A stretch of DNA of 64,000 nt from CAYNWT01 sp964485095 (lineage in GTDB: Bacteria; Planctomycetota; Planctomycetia; Planctomycetales; Planctomycetaceae). Where the stretch lies: contig CAZAIB010000012.1 of NCBI GenBank assembly GCA_964485095.1, forward strand, positions 26,225 through 90,224, in the 5' to 3' direction. Below, piece by piece: positions 35,037 to 43,766 of the stretch. Position numbers and translations under genes: made by a program. How positions within the stretch are numbered: position 1 is the first letter of the stretch; every line of letters begins with the position of its first letter. The notes beneath the pieces are model-generated. The model was not told where the DNA came from and did no database searches. It saw only the letters and a list, made by a program, of their open reading frames with translations.

Positions 35037-36674
35037 TCACTCAGCCTTACCATCCCGCTTCAACAGCATGTCCACTTCCGGCATTCGCAGGACCCGCGAC
35101 ATCAGCCAGAACGTGACCAGGGACACCGCGACGGGAACCACCAACCGAATTCCGCGGAGCACAAAGCTTTCGCCACCGGCCATTGCGTTCAAACTCAACA
35201 AACACGCCGCACTCATGACCCCGCTGGCAGCGAACGTCTTCAGCAGCGTCGACCAACAAGTGGCCACATCGATCCGGCCAATTCGCTTTTGCAGCAGCCA
35301 CAGAGCCGCCAGGCACTGAATCGCACTGCTGATCGCGGTCCCTAAAGCGAGTCCCACTCCACCGACGGCGACGATTAAGACAAAGTTCAGAACCAGATTC
35401 AGAACCATCGCCCACAAACCGGCTTTGAGCGGTGTCTTCTGATCGTCAACCGCATAGAACGCGCGGTTCAGAATTAGTAAGCCGCAGTACGCCCACACCG
35501 CGCTGCCGTAGCCTTTAATCATCGCGGCTGTTTGCCTGGCGTCGTTGTCGTCGAACTTGCCGTGACGGAACAGCAGGTCCGTCAGCGGTTCGGCCAGCAA
35601 ACACAGACCGATCGAAGCGGGCACACCGATGCAGATCACCAACCGCAATCCCATTGCCAGGTCATCACGCAGCAGGTCCAGCCGATCGCGTTCTGAATGC
35701 CGCGACAGTCGCGGAAACAAAACAGTCCCGAGCGCGATGCCCAGCACGCCGAGCGGAAATTGATACATCCGCTGGCCGAAGTACAACGCCGCAGCGGTTC
35801 CCGCTTCAATGGAAACCCAATCGCTCAGGAAACCATCAGCCGAGTTCGCAAACCACCACGCAACAAAGCTATCCAGAACCGAATTGAACTGCGTGACCGA
35901 AAGACCCAGCAACACCGGCAACATGGTCTTCGCGATCGCACGCACACCGGCGATCGTTTGAGCTCGATCAGGATCCGAACGCCCCAGACACGAACGATCG
36001 AACTTAAACCCCAACCCAAACAGCGCGGGTAGCGGGACTGCAAACTGCATCACTCCACCCACGACAACGACCACACCAATCGCATAGATTTTCGCCGTCG
36101 CCGTATCAAACATCGGCGCGACAACGAAGATGCCAACGATCCAAACCAGATTCAGAAGAACCGAAATAATCGCCGGCCACTTGAAGTGGTTCATCGAGTG
36201 CATCACCGCACCCACTTGCGCGGCCAGGCAAATGAAGATCAGGTACGGAACCATTACCGCCGCCAGCCCGATCAGCAATTGCGTATCGGGAGAATCGCTC
36301 AACGAACCAGCGACAAACAAACCCACCTCGGCCACCACAACGATCCCACACAACACCGCGGCCAGAACCACAAACAGCGCGCTTGCTAACCGCCACGCCG
36401 AATCGCGACCCTTCTGTTCTATCTCCCGAACCAAAGCCGGGAGAAACGCCGCAGTGAGCGCCCCTTCACCAAACAAGCGTCGAGCGAGATTCGGTATCCG
36501 AAACGCAACGGTGAACGCGTCCATAATCGGACCGTTCCCAAACAACGCAGCCATCCCCGAATCACGAATAAGCCCCGTGACACGACTCCCCAGCGTCAGC
36601 AAACTGACCAACCGCAACCCAGAGAGCATTTCCCCCTGCGATTCTGCGTCCTCGCTATTCGCGGCTTTATTCAC
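35037..36674 (-). CDS. murJ: Lipid II flippase MurJ (MviN)
   Basis: A 545-residue polytopic membrane protein of the MOP superfamily with about 14 hydrophobic spans. The MurJ hallmark is near the N-terminus: SRVTGLIRDSGMAALFG, then DAFTVAFRIPNLARRLFGEG and LTAAFLPAL. Further on FPLGVLGIALGTVLFPRLSR is typical. It moves lipid-linked peptidoglycan precursor across the inner membrane. The GTG start at 36674 has a GGAG box 5 nt upstream; an ATG at 36629 is the alternative. The gene is single and divergent from the sugar ABC operon. Confidence 0.93.
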   Translation of the reverse strand: MNKAANSEDAESQGEMLSGLRLVSLLTLGSRVTGLIRDSGMAALFGNGPIMDAFTVAFRIPNLARRLFGEGALTAAFLPALVREIEQKGRDSAWRLASALFVVLAAVLCGIVVVAEVGLFVAGSLSDSPDTQLLIGLAAVMVPYLIFICLAAQVGAVMHSMNHFKWPAIISVLLNLVWIVGIFVVAPMFDTATAKIYAIGVVVVVGGVMQFAVPLPALFGLGFKFDRSCLGRSDPDRAQTIAGVRAIAKTMLPVLLGLSVTQFNSVLDSFVAWWFANSADGFLSDWVSIEAGTAAALYFGQRMYQFPLGVLGIALGTVLFPRLSRHSERDRLDLLRDDLAMGLRLVICIGVPASIGLCLLAEPLTDLLFRHGKFDDNDARQTAAMIKGYGSAVWAYCGLLILNRAFYAVDDQKTPLKAGLWAMVLNLVLNFVLIVAVGGVGLALGTAISSAIQCLAALWLLQKRIGRIDVATCWSTLLKTFAASGVMSAACLLSLNAMAGGESFVLRGIRLVVPVAVSLVTFWLMSRVLRMPEVDMLLKRDGKAE

Positions 36675-36845
36675 AGCAACTCCGAGAACTCACTCGCTTG
36701 CGCCAGTTCGGAGAGCTGACATCGCGCAGATTGACTTGGGATTTGGGCACCAGTATCGTGGGATCTTAGTCTCTTGGCGAAACTTTCGTCACCTGCCTGC
36801 CAACGTCCAGCCCGCCACGGGCCATCAGACTGAACGGACACCAAA

Positions 36846-37952
36846 ATGAATCGTCTCGTATTCTTCACAGCGTTGATTTCCATAGGATTCGCTGTCGGCT
36901 GTTCCAACGATGATGGAACAGAAACGACAACAGGAGCGGGTGCAGGTGGTGGAGAGACCACTACCGCGAACGACGGCCCAAAACCGATTCACGTAGTGGC
37001 ATTTGATGAGCACGATGAAACGCTGCAAGCGATCATCGATGGCGAGATGCACGGTACCGTCGTCCAGAATCCATACGGTTACGGATTCGAATCTGTCCGG
37101 ATTCTTGCCGAACTTGCTCGCAAAAAAGAAGGCGTACTCCCCGACAACGAATACCTCGACCTACCGGCTCGGCAAATCCGTGCCACGGATGCAGAGGCGT
37201 TTTGGAAAGACAAGAACGACAAACTCGCCGCTGGCGAAGGCGAAGCCGAAATCAAAGACGGTCGCCCAACAGTTGCGTACGTCACGAATGGAATTGACCC
37301 ATTCTGGACCGTTGCGTCTGCCGGAGCAAAAACTGCAGGCCGAGAATTCGACGTCAATGTCTTGCTGCGGTTCCCTCCCAAGGGTGTGGCTGATCAGAAA
37401 TCGATGATCGAAGGCCTACTGGCCAAGGAAGAGGTTTCAGGCGTCGCCGTCAGTCCTATCGACCCAACAAACCAACAAGAGTTGCTCAATACGCTCGGCG
37501 AGAAAAAGAACTACCTCACCCACGACTCCGACGCACCTCAGACGAACCGTCTAGCGTACATCGGAATGGACAACTACGAAGCTGGCCGGATGGCAGGCCA
37601 GCTTGTGAAAGAAGCACTGCCCGACGGTGGTAGTGTAATGATCTTCGTCGGTCGACTTGGCCAGCTGAATGCTGAACAACGCCGGCAGGGCGTGATTGAC
37701 GAACTCATGGATCGCGAACGCGATTCGTCCCGGCGTGACCCTCCCGACGAAGTGATCAAGAACGAGACTTACACGATTCTCGGCACCCAAACCGACAACT
37801 TCGACAAGGCGAAAGCAAAACAGAATGCCCAGGATGCAATCTCAAAGTATCCGGACCTCGGCTGCATGGTTGGATTGTTCGCCTACAATCCCCCTCTCTG
37901 CTTGCAGGCAATCAAAGAGCAGGGTCGGGAAGTTCTGACGGGAAATGAGTGA
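36846..37952 (+). CDS. Sugar ABC transporter binding lipoprotein with circularly permuted domain order
   Basis: A 368-residue lipoprotein (signal peptide with FAVGC, Cys19, then a Thr/Gly linker). In type I sugar-binding proteins the mature chain starts with the block containing VAYVTNGIDPFW and ends with the block containing VVAFDE...TVVQNPY. Here the order is swapped. Residues about 46-126 are the normally C-terminal block (IHVVAFDEHDETLQ, HGTVVQNPYGYGFESV, LDLPARQIR, AFWKDK). Residues about 139-362 are the normally N-terminal block (PTVAYVTNGIDPFWTVASAG, VAVSPIDPTNQQELLN, LTHDSDAPQTNRLAYIGMDN, GCMVGLFAYNPPLCL). No core piece is missing. The stop overlaps the ATPase start by 8 nt, so it heads the operon. 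Rearrangement or misassembly must be excluded. Confidence 0.85.
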   Translation: MNRLVFFTALISIGFAVGCSNDDGTETTTGAGAGGGETTTANDGPKPIHVVAFDEHDETLQAIIDGEMHGTVVQNPYGYGFESVRILAELARKKEGVLPDNEYLDLPARQIRATDAEAFWKDKNDKLAAGEGEAEIKDGRPTVAYVTNGIDPFWTVASAGAKTAGREFDVNVLLRFPPKGVADQKSMIEGLLAKEEVSGVAVSPIDPTNQQELLNTLGEKKNYLTHDSDAPQTNRLAYIGMDNYEAGRMAGQLVKEALPDGGSVMIFVGRLGQLNAEQRRQGVIDELMDRERDSSRRDPPDEVIKNETYTILGTQTDNFDKAKAKQNAQDAISKYPDLGCMVGLFAYNPPLCLQAIKEQGREVLTGNE

Positions 37953-39501
37953 TTCGGACGAGACCACGGACGGCGAGACATCTGGCTCGCCGTCCAACTC
38001 ATTCCTGCTCGAGGTTCGGGATCTCGAGAAGTCATTCCCCGGCGTCAAAGCGCTAAGCGGCGTCTCGCTGCACCTCGGTTCTGCCGAAGTGCTCGCCGTA
38101 ATCGGTGAGAATGGAGCCGGCAAAAGCACACTGATGAAAATCCTGGCCGGGGTTCAGGAACCGGATTCCGGAGACGTCCTGGTCAACGGAAAATCCACGC
38201 AGATTGACTCCTGTCGTCGCGCGATGGAACTTGGCATCGTGCTGATTCACCAGGAACTCAACCTCTCCGGTAACCTGGACATCGGTGCGAATGTATTCCT
38301 TGGTCGCGAACCGCGCAAGTTCGGACTGATCGACAAGAAAACCATCCGCGCAGAATCAAAGAAGTATCTTCAGCGGGTCGGATTGAATCTGTCGCCGGAC
38401 ACACGCGTCGGCACACTGCCCATCGGCCAGCAACAACTGGTCGAAATAGCCAAAGCCCTGTCCGTTAACGCGCGTGTCCTAATCATGGACGAACCAACGT
38501 CCAGCTTGTCGGCCCGCGAAACCGGCCGACTATTTGAGGTCGTGAAAGACCTGCGAAAATCAGGCGTCAGCGTTATCTACATTTCGCATCGCCTTGGTGA
38601 GGTCAAAGAACTTGCCGACAGGGTCACGGTACTCCGCGACGGAGAAAATGCTGGTCACCTCAGCAAGGATGAAATCAATCACGACAACATGGTCCGCATG
38701 ATGGTTGGGCGCGACGTGTCGCAATTCTACGCTCGACAAACGCGCACACCGGGTGATGTATTGCTGGACGTGGACAAGGTCATCAGTCCGGAATGGCCGA
38801 ACCGCGAGATCAGCTTTCAGGTCCGCGCAGGTGAGATCGTTGGTATCGCCGGACTGGTCGGCGCTGGACGAACCGAATTGATTCAGGCGATATTCGGAGT
38901 CACCAAACCATTGGCGGGCACCGTTTCTCTTGCCGGAACGACGCTTAACATCAGCAGTCCACGGGACGCGATCACGGCAGGCCTGGCATTGGTTCCGGAA
39001 GACCGCAAACAACACGGTCTGGTTTTGGAAACGAGCGTCCGCCGAAACATCGGGCTCGCCGGGCTACGCCGACATCAACGTCCGTTTGGATTCCTCAACA
39101 GTTCTCAGGAATCAACGGACACCGATCGCATGATCGGCGATATGCGAATCAAGACTCCGAGCCCCGCGCAGGTGGTCAGGTTCCTCTCAGGTGGGAATCA
39201 GCAGAAGGTTGTCATTGGTAAGTGGCTGGCGCTAGGTCCGAAACTACTGCTACTGGATGAACCAACGCGGGGCATTGATGTCGGAGCGAAGCAGGAGATT
39301 TACCAGTTGATGGAACGGCTTGCTGAAGATGGAGTCGCCGTCTTGTTTGTTTCAAGCGAGATGGAAGAAGTACTCGGTATGAGCGACCGCGTTCTTGTCA
39401 TGCATGAGGGCGCGATCACCGGTGAGTTGTCTCGTCCGGAACTAAGCGAAGAAGCCATTATGCAGTTAGCGACGGGTGGCACCGTTGCCGCTGCCACATA
39501 A
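37945..39501 (+). CDS. Sugar ABC transporter ATP-binding protein (RbsA/MglA type)
   Basis: A 518-residue protein with two tandem ABC domains. The first has a standard Walker A (GENGAGKSTLMKIL), a signature region IGQQQLVEIAKALS and Walker B LIMDEPTSSLS. The second has the degenerate Walker A of this family (GLVGAGRTELIQAIFG), signature LSGGNQQKVVIGKWL and LLLDEPTRGIDVGAKQEI. It energises uptake of a sugar-like substrate with the permease 20 nt downstream. The start overlaps the end of the binding protein gene (ATGAGTGA). A short acidic N-terminal extension precedes the first domain. Confidence 0.93.
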   Translation: MSDSDETTDGETSGSPSNSFLLEVRDLEKSFPGVKALSGVSLHLGSAEVLAVIGENGAGKSTLMKILAGVQEPDSGDVLVNGKSTQIDSCRRAMELGIVLIHQELNLSGNLDIGANVFLGREPRKFGLIDKKTIRAESKKYLQRVGLNLSPDTRVGTLPIGQQQLVEIAKALSVNARVLIMDEPTSSLSARETGRLFEVVKDLRKSGVSVIYISHRLGEVKELADRVTVLRDGENAGHLSKDEINHDNMVRMMVGRDVSQFYARQTRTPGDVLLDVDKVISPEWPNREISFQVRAGEIVGIAGLVGAGRTELIQAIFGVTKPLAGTVSLAGTTLNISSPRDAITAGLALVPEDRKQHGLVLETSVRRNIGLAGLRRHQRPFGFLNSSQESTDTDRMIGDMRIKTPSPAQVVRFLSGGNQQKVVIGKWLALGPKLLLLDEPTRGIDVGAKQEIYQLMERLAEDGVAVLFVSSEMEEVLGMSDRVLVMHEGAITGELSRPELSEEAIMQLATGGTVAAAT

Positions 39502-39521
39502 CAAAAAGAATAGGCGACAGA

Positions 39522-41033
39522 GTGGGACGCTTCCTTCAGAGCTATAAGAAAATCCTTGGCATCTTTGGGTTACTGGTTGTCATTTGTGTTTTCACAGCCA
39601 GTCAGAGCCCCGACGCGTTCTTGCAGTCCGGCAACCTGCAAAACACGATGCGCTGGACCGCGTTGTTTGGAATTATCGCGATCGGCGTTTCCTTCGTGAT
39701 CATGACTGGCGGCATTGACCTTTCTATCGGTTCTGTCATCGGCTTACTTGGCTGTGTCCTGGCAATGCTGCTGTCGACAACCTACACCGCCGAGAACACG
39801 ATTGAAGTTACGAACGTCAGCACCGACAGCAAACAACTCACCTGCGCGAAACCGCCTCCGTACGCGGTTGGGCAGAAGATCGTTTTCCTCGACCGACTCT
39901 TTACCGTCGCCTCCATAGACGGGGACATCCTGACCACCGAAGAGCCAATCAAGACTGCCGCAAAACGTGGCTCCTCTCTCAGTGCTCGCGAGATAGTCGA
40001 AATCCGCAAGCCGTCCGATCAACTGGTTCGCGTGGGCGCGACCACTCGCCAACCTCGCGAGATTGTGCTGAAAGGAAGCGGCACCGGATTCAAAGAAGGC
40101 GATCGCCTGGAACTCATCTACGAAGTTGGCGCTGGCAAAACGTTCCCGATTCAGGGCGTCGTCGCCGGTGAGAACAACACAGTCGTCGTCACAGTTCTCA
40201 CAAATGCCCCCGTGAACGGCCGAGTTCAGAAATTGCGAAACCCAAGCGCTGCGAAGCTATCGACTCGGTCCCAGTTCACATCGATTCCGGTTGCCATTGG
40301 CACGGTTCTCGGCCTGGCGCTGCTAATCGGACTTGCGCACGGCCTACTGATAACCAAACTGGGATTGCAGCCATTCATTGTAACCCTTTGCGGGCTGTTG
40401 TTTTATCGCGGCCTCGCGCGGTTTCTCACTGAGGACAAAGAGCAAGGGTTTGCTGCGGAGTACCTGGACCTCAAGCAGTTTGCTAAAGGTGACTTCTTCG
40501 AGATCATCGGAACCAGCAGCATCGACTACGCTCCACCAATGCCGTTCATCTACTTCGTCGTCATTGGAATTATCGCCGCCGTATTCCTGAACCGGACCAT
40601 CTACGGCCGCTACATCCTCGCACTCGGCAGCAACGAAGAAGCAGCACGGTACAGCGGCATCAACACCGATCGGATGATCATCCTGTCGTACATGATTTGC
40701 GCATTCTGCGCAGGGTTGGCGGCAATTTTGTTCGCGCTCGACCTTAACTCGTTGCAGCCCGCAGCTCATGGTGAGTTCTATGAGCTCTACGCAATTGCTG
40801 CTGCAGTTCTTGGAGGCTGTTCTTTGCGAGGTGGTGAAGGTTCAATTCTGGGCGTGATGATCGCCGCCGCCGTTATGCGCGTATTGAACAACGCGATCAA
40901 TTTGATTGACGGCATCGACACCCGAACGGAGTTCGCAATTATTGGGATGGTCATCCTCGCGGGCGTCATTGCCGACGAGCTATTCAAGCGTGGGTGGCAC
41001 ACGGCGATATTCAAGAAGCTACTGCGCCGGTAG
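39522..41033 (+). CDS. Sugar ABC transporter permease (RbsC type) with soluble insertion
   Basis: A 503-residue membrane protein of the BPD_transp_2 family, far longer than the roughly 320 residues usual for RbsC. The family pieces are intact: ALFGIIAIGVSFVIMTGGID, LSIGSVIGLLG, LGLQPFIVTLCGLLFYRGLA, YILALGSNEEAARYSGIN, and AVLGGCSLRGGEGSILGVMI. An extra segment at residues about 88-250 (DNA about 39783-40271) interrupts the early membrane part. It is hydrophilic and beta-rich, with two similar halves (AVGQKIVFLDRLFTVASIDG; FKEGDRLELIYEVG). The start is GTG. The gene overlaps the convergent phosphatase gene by 15 nt. Confidence 0.9.
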   Translation: MGRFLQSYKKILGIFGLLVVICVFTASQSPDAFLQSGNLQNTMRWTALFGIIAIGVSFVIMTGGIDLSIGSVIGLLGCVLAMLLSTTYTAENTIEVTNVSTDSKQLTCAKPPPYAVGQKIVFLDRLFTVASIDGDILTTEEPIKTAAKRGSSLSAREIVEIRKPSDQLVRVGATTRQPREIVLKGSGTGFKEGDRLELIYEVGAGKTFPIQGVVAGENNTVVVTVLTNAPVNGRVQKLRNPSAAKLSTRSQFTSIPVAIGTVLGLALLIGLAHGLLITKLGLQPFIVTLCGLLFYRGLARFLTEDKEQGFAAEYLDLKQFAKGDFFEIIGTSSIDYAPPMPFIYFVVIGIIAAVFLNRTIYGRYILALGSNEEAARYSGINTDRMIILSYMICAFCAGLAAILFALDLNSLQPAAHGEFYELYAIAAAVLGGCSLRGGEGSILGVMIAAAVMRVLNNAINLIDGIDTRTEFAIIGMVILAGVIADELFKRGWHTAIFKKLLRR

Positions 41034-41807
41034 GTGTCTGCGCACGATCTCCAGAACCGTAGCCTGCACCGCCGGACATGCGGCCAGAACCGTACTGACT
41101 TCCAGTGGCAGTTTCCTGCCATCGCACGTTGTGACTGTTCCGCCGGCTTCTTCGACAAACAGACGGCCGGCTGCGAAGTCCCATGGCGAGAGTTGGTATT
41201 CGAAGAACGCTCCAAATTGACCGGTTCCGACATAACACAAATCCAGCGCGGCTGAACCCATGCGGCGGATGCCGTGAATCTGCTGCTCAAATAGTTCCTG
41301 AACGGCAGCCAGTGTGGCTCTCATCATCGCGCCGCGGTCGTAGTAGAAGCCGACACCGACAAGGCTGTCTGACAATCCGTCGCTGGATACCCGCGCGGGT
41401 TTGTCGTTGAAAAACGCACCGGCGCCGCGTTCGGCGATGTACCAGTCGTTGAGCAGTGGGTTATAGACCACGCCCACGGTCGCCTGTCCGGCGTTGTAGT
41501 AGGCAATCGATACACCGACGTTCGGAACACCGTGTACGAAGTTTGTGGTGCCATCCAGTGGATCGATTACCCATAGGTGCTGTGCGTCGGTAGACGCTCT
41601 GCTGGACGATTCTTCGGCCAGGATGACGTGGTCGGGATAGGACGTGCGAATTAGATCAACGATTACCTTCTCTGCAGCGAGATCCGCTTCAGTGACCAGA
41701 TCCGATGGAGCTTTCGAACGAACCTTGAAGCCCGATTCAAACTTCTCTCTAAGAACCGCGCCTCCCGCTTCCGCTGCAGCTTTAGTGAGTTCCAATATCG
41801 CTGACAT
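41019..41807 (-). CDS. Inositol-monophosphatase family protein
   Basis: A 262-residue cytosolic phosphatase of the SuhB/IMPase family. Metal-site motifs are complete: ILAEESSS, WVIDPLDGTTNFVHG and the C-terminal SPWDFAAGRLFVEEAGG. The family hydrolyses inositol phosphates, related sugar phosphates, or 3'-phosphoadenosine compounds; the exact substrate cannot be read from sequence. It overlaps the 3' end of the ABC permease gene (convergent, 15 nt) and is preceded by a terminator belonging to the gene at 41901. Confidence 0.9.
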   Translation of the reverse strand: MSAILELTKAAAEAGGAVLREKFESGFKVRSKAPSDLVTEADLAAEKVIVDLIRTSYPDHVILAEESSSRASTDAQHLWVIDPLDGTTNFVHGVPNVGVSIAYYNAGQATVGVVYNPLLNDWYIAERGAGAFFNDKPARVSSDGLSDSLVGVGFYYDRGAMMRATLAAVQELFEQQIHGIRRMGSAALDLCYVGTGQFGAFFEYQLSPWDFAAGRLFVEEAGGTVTTCDGRKLPLEVSTVLAACPAVQATVLEIVRRHLPAQ

Positions 41808-41820
41808 CCGGTGTGCTCTC

Positions 41821-41859
41821 CATAAAGAAACAGAGCCCGTCTCCGCCAGACGGGCTCTG
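41821..41859 (-). terminator. Rho-independent terminator of the basic-protein gene
   Basis: A perfect 12-bp stem (arms 41831-41842 and 41848-41859, core AGAGCCCGTCT) encloses a 5-nt loop. On the minus strand it is followed by TTTCTTTATG. It ends the transcript from 42293 and lies just upstream of the phosphatase start. Confidence 0.75.
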
Positions 41860-41900
41860 CTTATGCTTCTTGTCCTCGATTGACGCTTCGTACGAAACGC

Positions 41901-42293
41901 TTAGCCAATCTGAAGGCTATGTAGCTGCCTAATGGCTGAAATCGCAGCTGCGTCGTCGCCTTCGACAGCCGCAAGCAGTGACTTGGCGGCTCGAAGAGCG
42001 TCCAGGCTCACGCTCATGCCGGCAGATGCTGACTTTGGTGGTCGCCCGCGTCTCGCCACGCCTACGTGCACTGGTCGAGGCTTCCTGATCGAACGCTTCC
42101 TGGACTTGCTGATACCAAGATTCTTACGCTGATTTGAAACTGCGACGCCGCAGCTGGCTTCATTGAACTTCCCTTTGCCGAACTTGCTGACAAGGCTCTC
42201 AAATACTTCTTTGTTTGATGCCTTCGGCTTGCTTCTGAGAATCTTCCGAATCTCCTCTGACATGTTTGGACCGGATGACTTCTTCTTTGCCAT
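41901..42293 (-). CDS. Small basic protein, possibly DNA-binding
   Basis: A 130-residue cytosolic protein rich in Lys and Arg. The N-terminal third (MSEEIRKILRSKPKASNKEV, FESLVSKFGKG) looks like a small helical domain. The middle is strongly basic (ISKSRKRSIRKPRPVH) and contains an AT-hook-like GRPP (VARRGRPPKSAS). The C-terminal third is an Ala-rich helix. A role in nucleic-acid binding is an inference from charge and the GRPP motif. It has its own strong terminator and is separated by 135 nt from kbl upstream. Confidence 0.65.
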   Translation of the reverse strand: MAKKKSSGPNMSEEIRKILRSKPKASNKEVFESLVSKFGKGKFNEASCGVAVSNQRKNLGISKSRKRSIRKPRPVHVGVARRGRPPKSASAGMSVSLDALRAAKSLLAAVEGDDAAAISAIRQLHSLQIG

Positions 42294-42428
42294 TACTCGT
42301 TACCTCTAAAATAAATTTGACCCCGCGTGAGTGTCGAATGTTAGGCTTCGGTAACCCGCAGAAACAACCGCATCTTATGCCATTTGGCAAAACTAATAAG
42401 GATCGAGTTTCGTAGTAGTAGAGGAGTG

Positions 42429-43610
42429 CTATAAGCCAAGTTCGGACTTCGCTTCCGAGAACGCCTTCACGGCGAACTCAAGATCATCCTGTGAATGTGC
42501 AGCCGATATCTGAGTTCTTATTCTGGCCCTCCCCTTTGGCACGACAGGGAAGGAAAAACCAATCACATAGATGCCTTTTGTCAACATTGCGTCGGCTAAT
42601 GCCGTCGCTTTATGGGCGTCCCCGAGCATGATAGGGGTGATGGGATGTGTCCCACTAAGGATCTCAAATCCGCTGGAACTCATCTGTTCGCGGAAGAATG
42701 CCGTATTCGATTCCAGCTTGTCTCGAAGCTCAGTTGACTCAGTCAATAGTTCAATTGCTCTAAGAGACGCGGCAACAATCGGTGGCGCGACGCTATTGGA
42801 GAAGAGATAAGGACGTGACCGTTGCCTTAGTAAGTCGATAACCTCTCTTCGGCCAGACGTATATCCACCACTAGCGCCACCCAGCGCCTTGCCGAGTGTT
42901 CCAGTGAGAATATCAATGCGCTCGATTACGTCATGGTGCTCATGAGTCCCCCGCCCTGTCTTGCCCATGAAGCCTACTGCGTGAGAATCGTCCACCATGA
43001 CCATAGCCCCATACTTATCTGCCAGTTCACAGATGGACGGCAGGTCAGCGATGTACCCATCCATAGAAAAGACACCATCGGTGGCGATTAATTTGAACCG
43101 AGCACCGCTGGCTTCCTTCAGTTTGTCCTCCAAGTCGGACATGTTGTTGTTGCGGTAGCGGAACCGCTGAGCTTTACACAATCGAACACCATCAATGATG
43201 CTGGCGTGGTTCAGCTCGTCCGAAATAATGGCGTCTTCAGCAGTCAGCAGCGTTTCGAACAGCCCGCCATTTGCGTCGAAACACGACGTGTACAGAATCG
43301 TGTCGTCGGTTCCGAGAAACTGACTTAGGCTGGCCTCCAGGTCTTTGTGAACTTCCTGGGTTCCACAAATGAAGCGGACTGACGCCAGCCCATAACCCCA
43401 TCGATCCAGGCCTTCATGCGCCGCCTTCACGATCTCCGGATGTTCGGCAAGCCCCAAATAGTTGTTTGCACACATGTTGAGGACGGTTCCGTCACCGACA
43501 CCGATTCGAGCATCCTGGGGTGTCAGGATGACTCGTTCGGACTTATAGAGACCGCCTTCGCGGATCTCGCCAAGTTGAGCAGACAGGTGTTCGAGCATGG
43601 AAGACGTCAT
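42429..43610 (-). CDS. kbl: Glycine C-acetyltransferase (2-amino-3-ketobutyrate CoA ligase)
   Basis: A 393-residue PLP enzyme of the alpha-oxoamine synthase family. Characteristic pieces are NMCANNYLGLAEHPEI, VRFICGTQEVHKDLE, VMVDDSHAVGFMGKTGRGT and the PLP-lysine region DILTGTLGKALGGASGGY. The full length matches Kbl. It cleaves 2-amino-3-ketobutyrate with CoA to glycine and acetyl-CoA. The threonine dehydrogenase gene lies 156 nt upstream on the same strand, which fixes the assignment over the related biotin and heme enzymes. Confidence 0.95.
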   Translation of the reverse strand: MTSSMLEHLSAQLGEIREGGLYKSERVILTPQDARIGVGDGTVLNMCANNYLGLAEHPEIVKAAHEGLDRWGYGLASVRFICGTQEVHKDLEASLSQFLGTDDTILYTSCFDANGGLFETLLTAEDAIISDELNHASIIDGVRLCKAQRFRYRNNNMSDLEDKLKEASGARFKLIATDGVFSMDGYIADLPSICELADKYGAMVMVDDSHAVGFMGKTGRGTHEHHDVIERIDILTGTLGKALGGASGGYTSGRREVIDLLRQRSRPYLFSNSVAPPIVAASLRAIELLTESTELRDKLESNTAFFREQMSSSGFEILSGTHPITPIMLGDAHKATALADAMLTKGIYVIGFSFPVVPKGRARIRTQISAAHSQDDLEFAVKAFSEAKSELGL

Positions 43611-43766
43611 CGTGGTGACTCCGTAGCAAAATTAAGAAGGCTGGTGCCAGTTTCGAAAGCCGGTTGCGGAATGGCAAGCGTTCACCAGGACGCAGAAGGT
43701 CCTGCGGCTCCATTGGCGGTCTAAGAACCACACTCTCCACCCCTCGGGTGATGGAGTGAACTCAAG

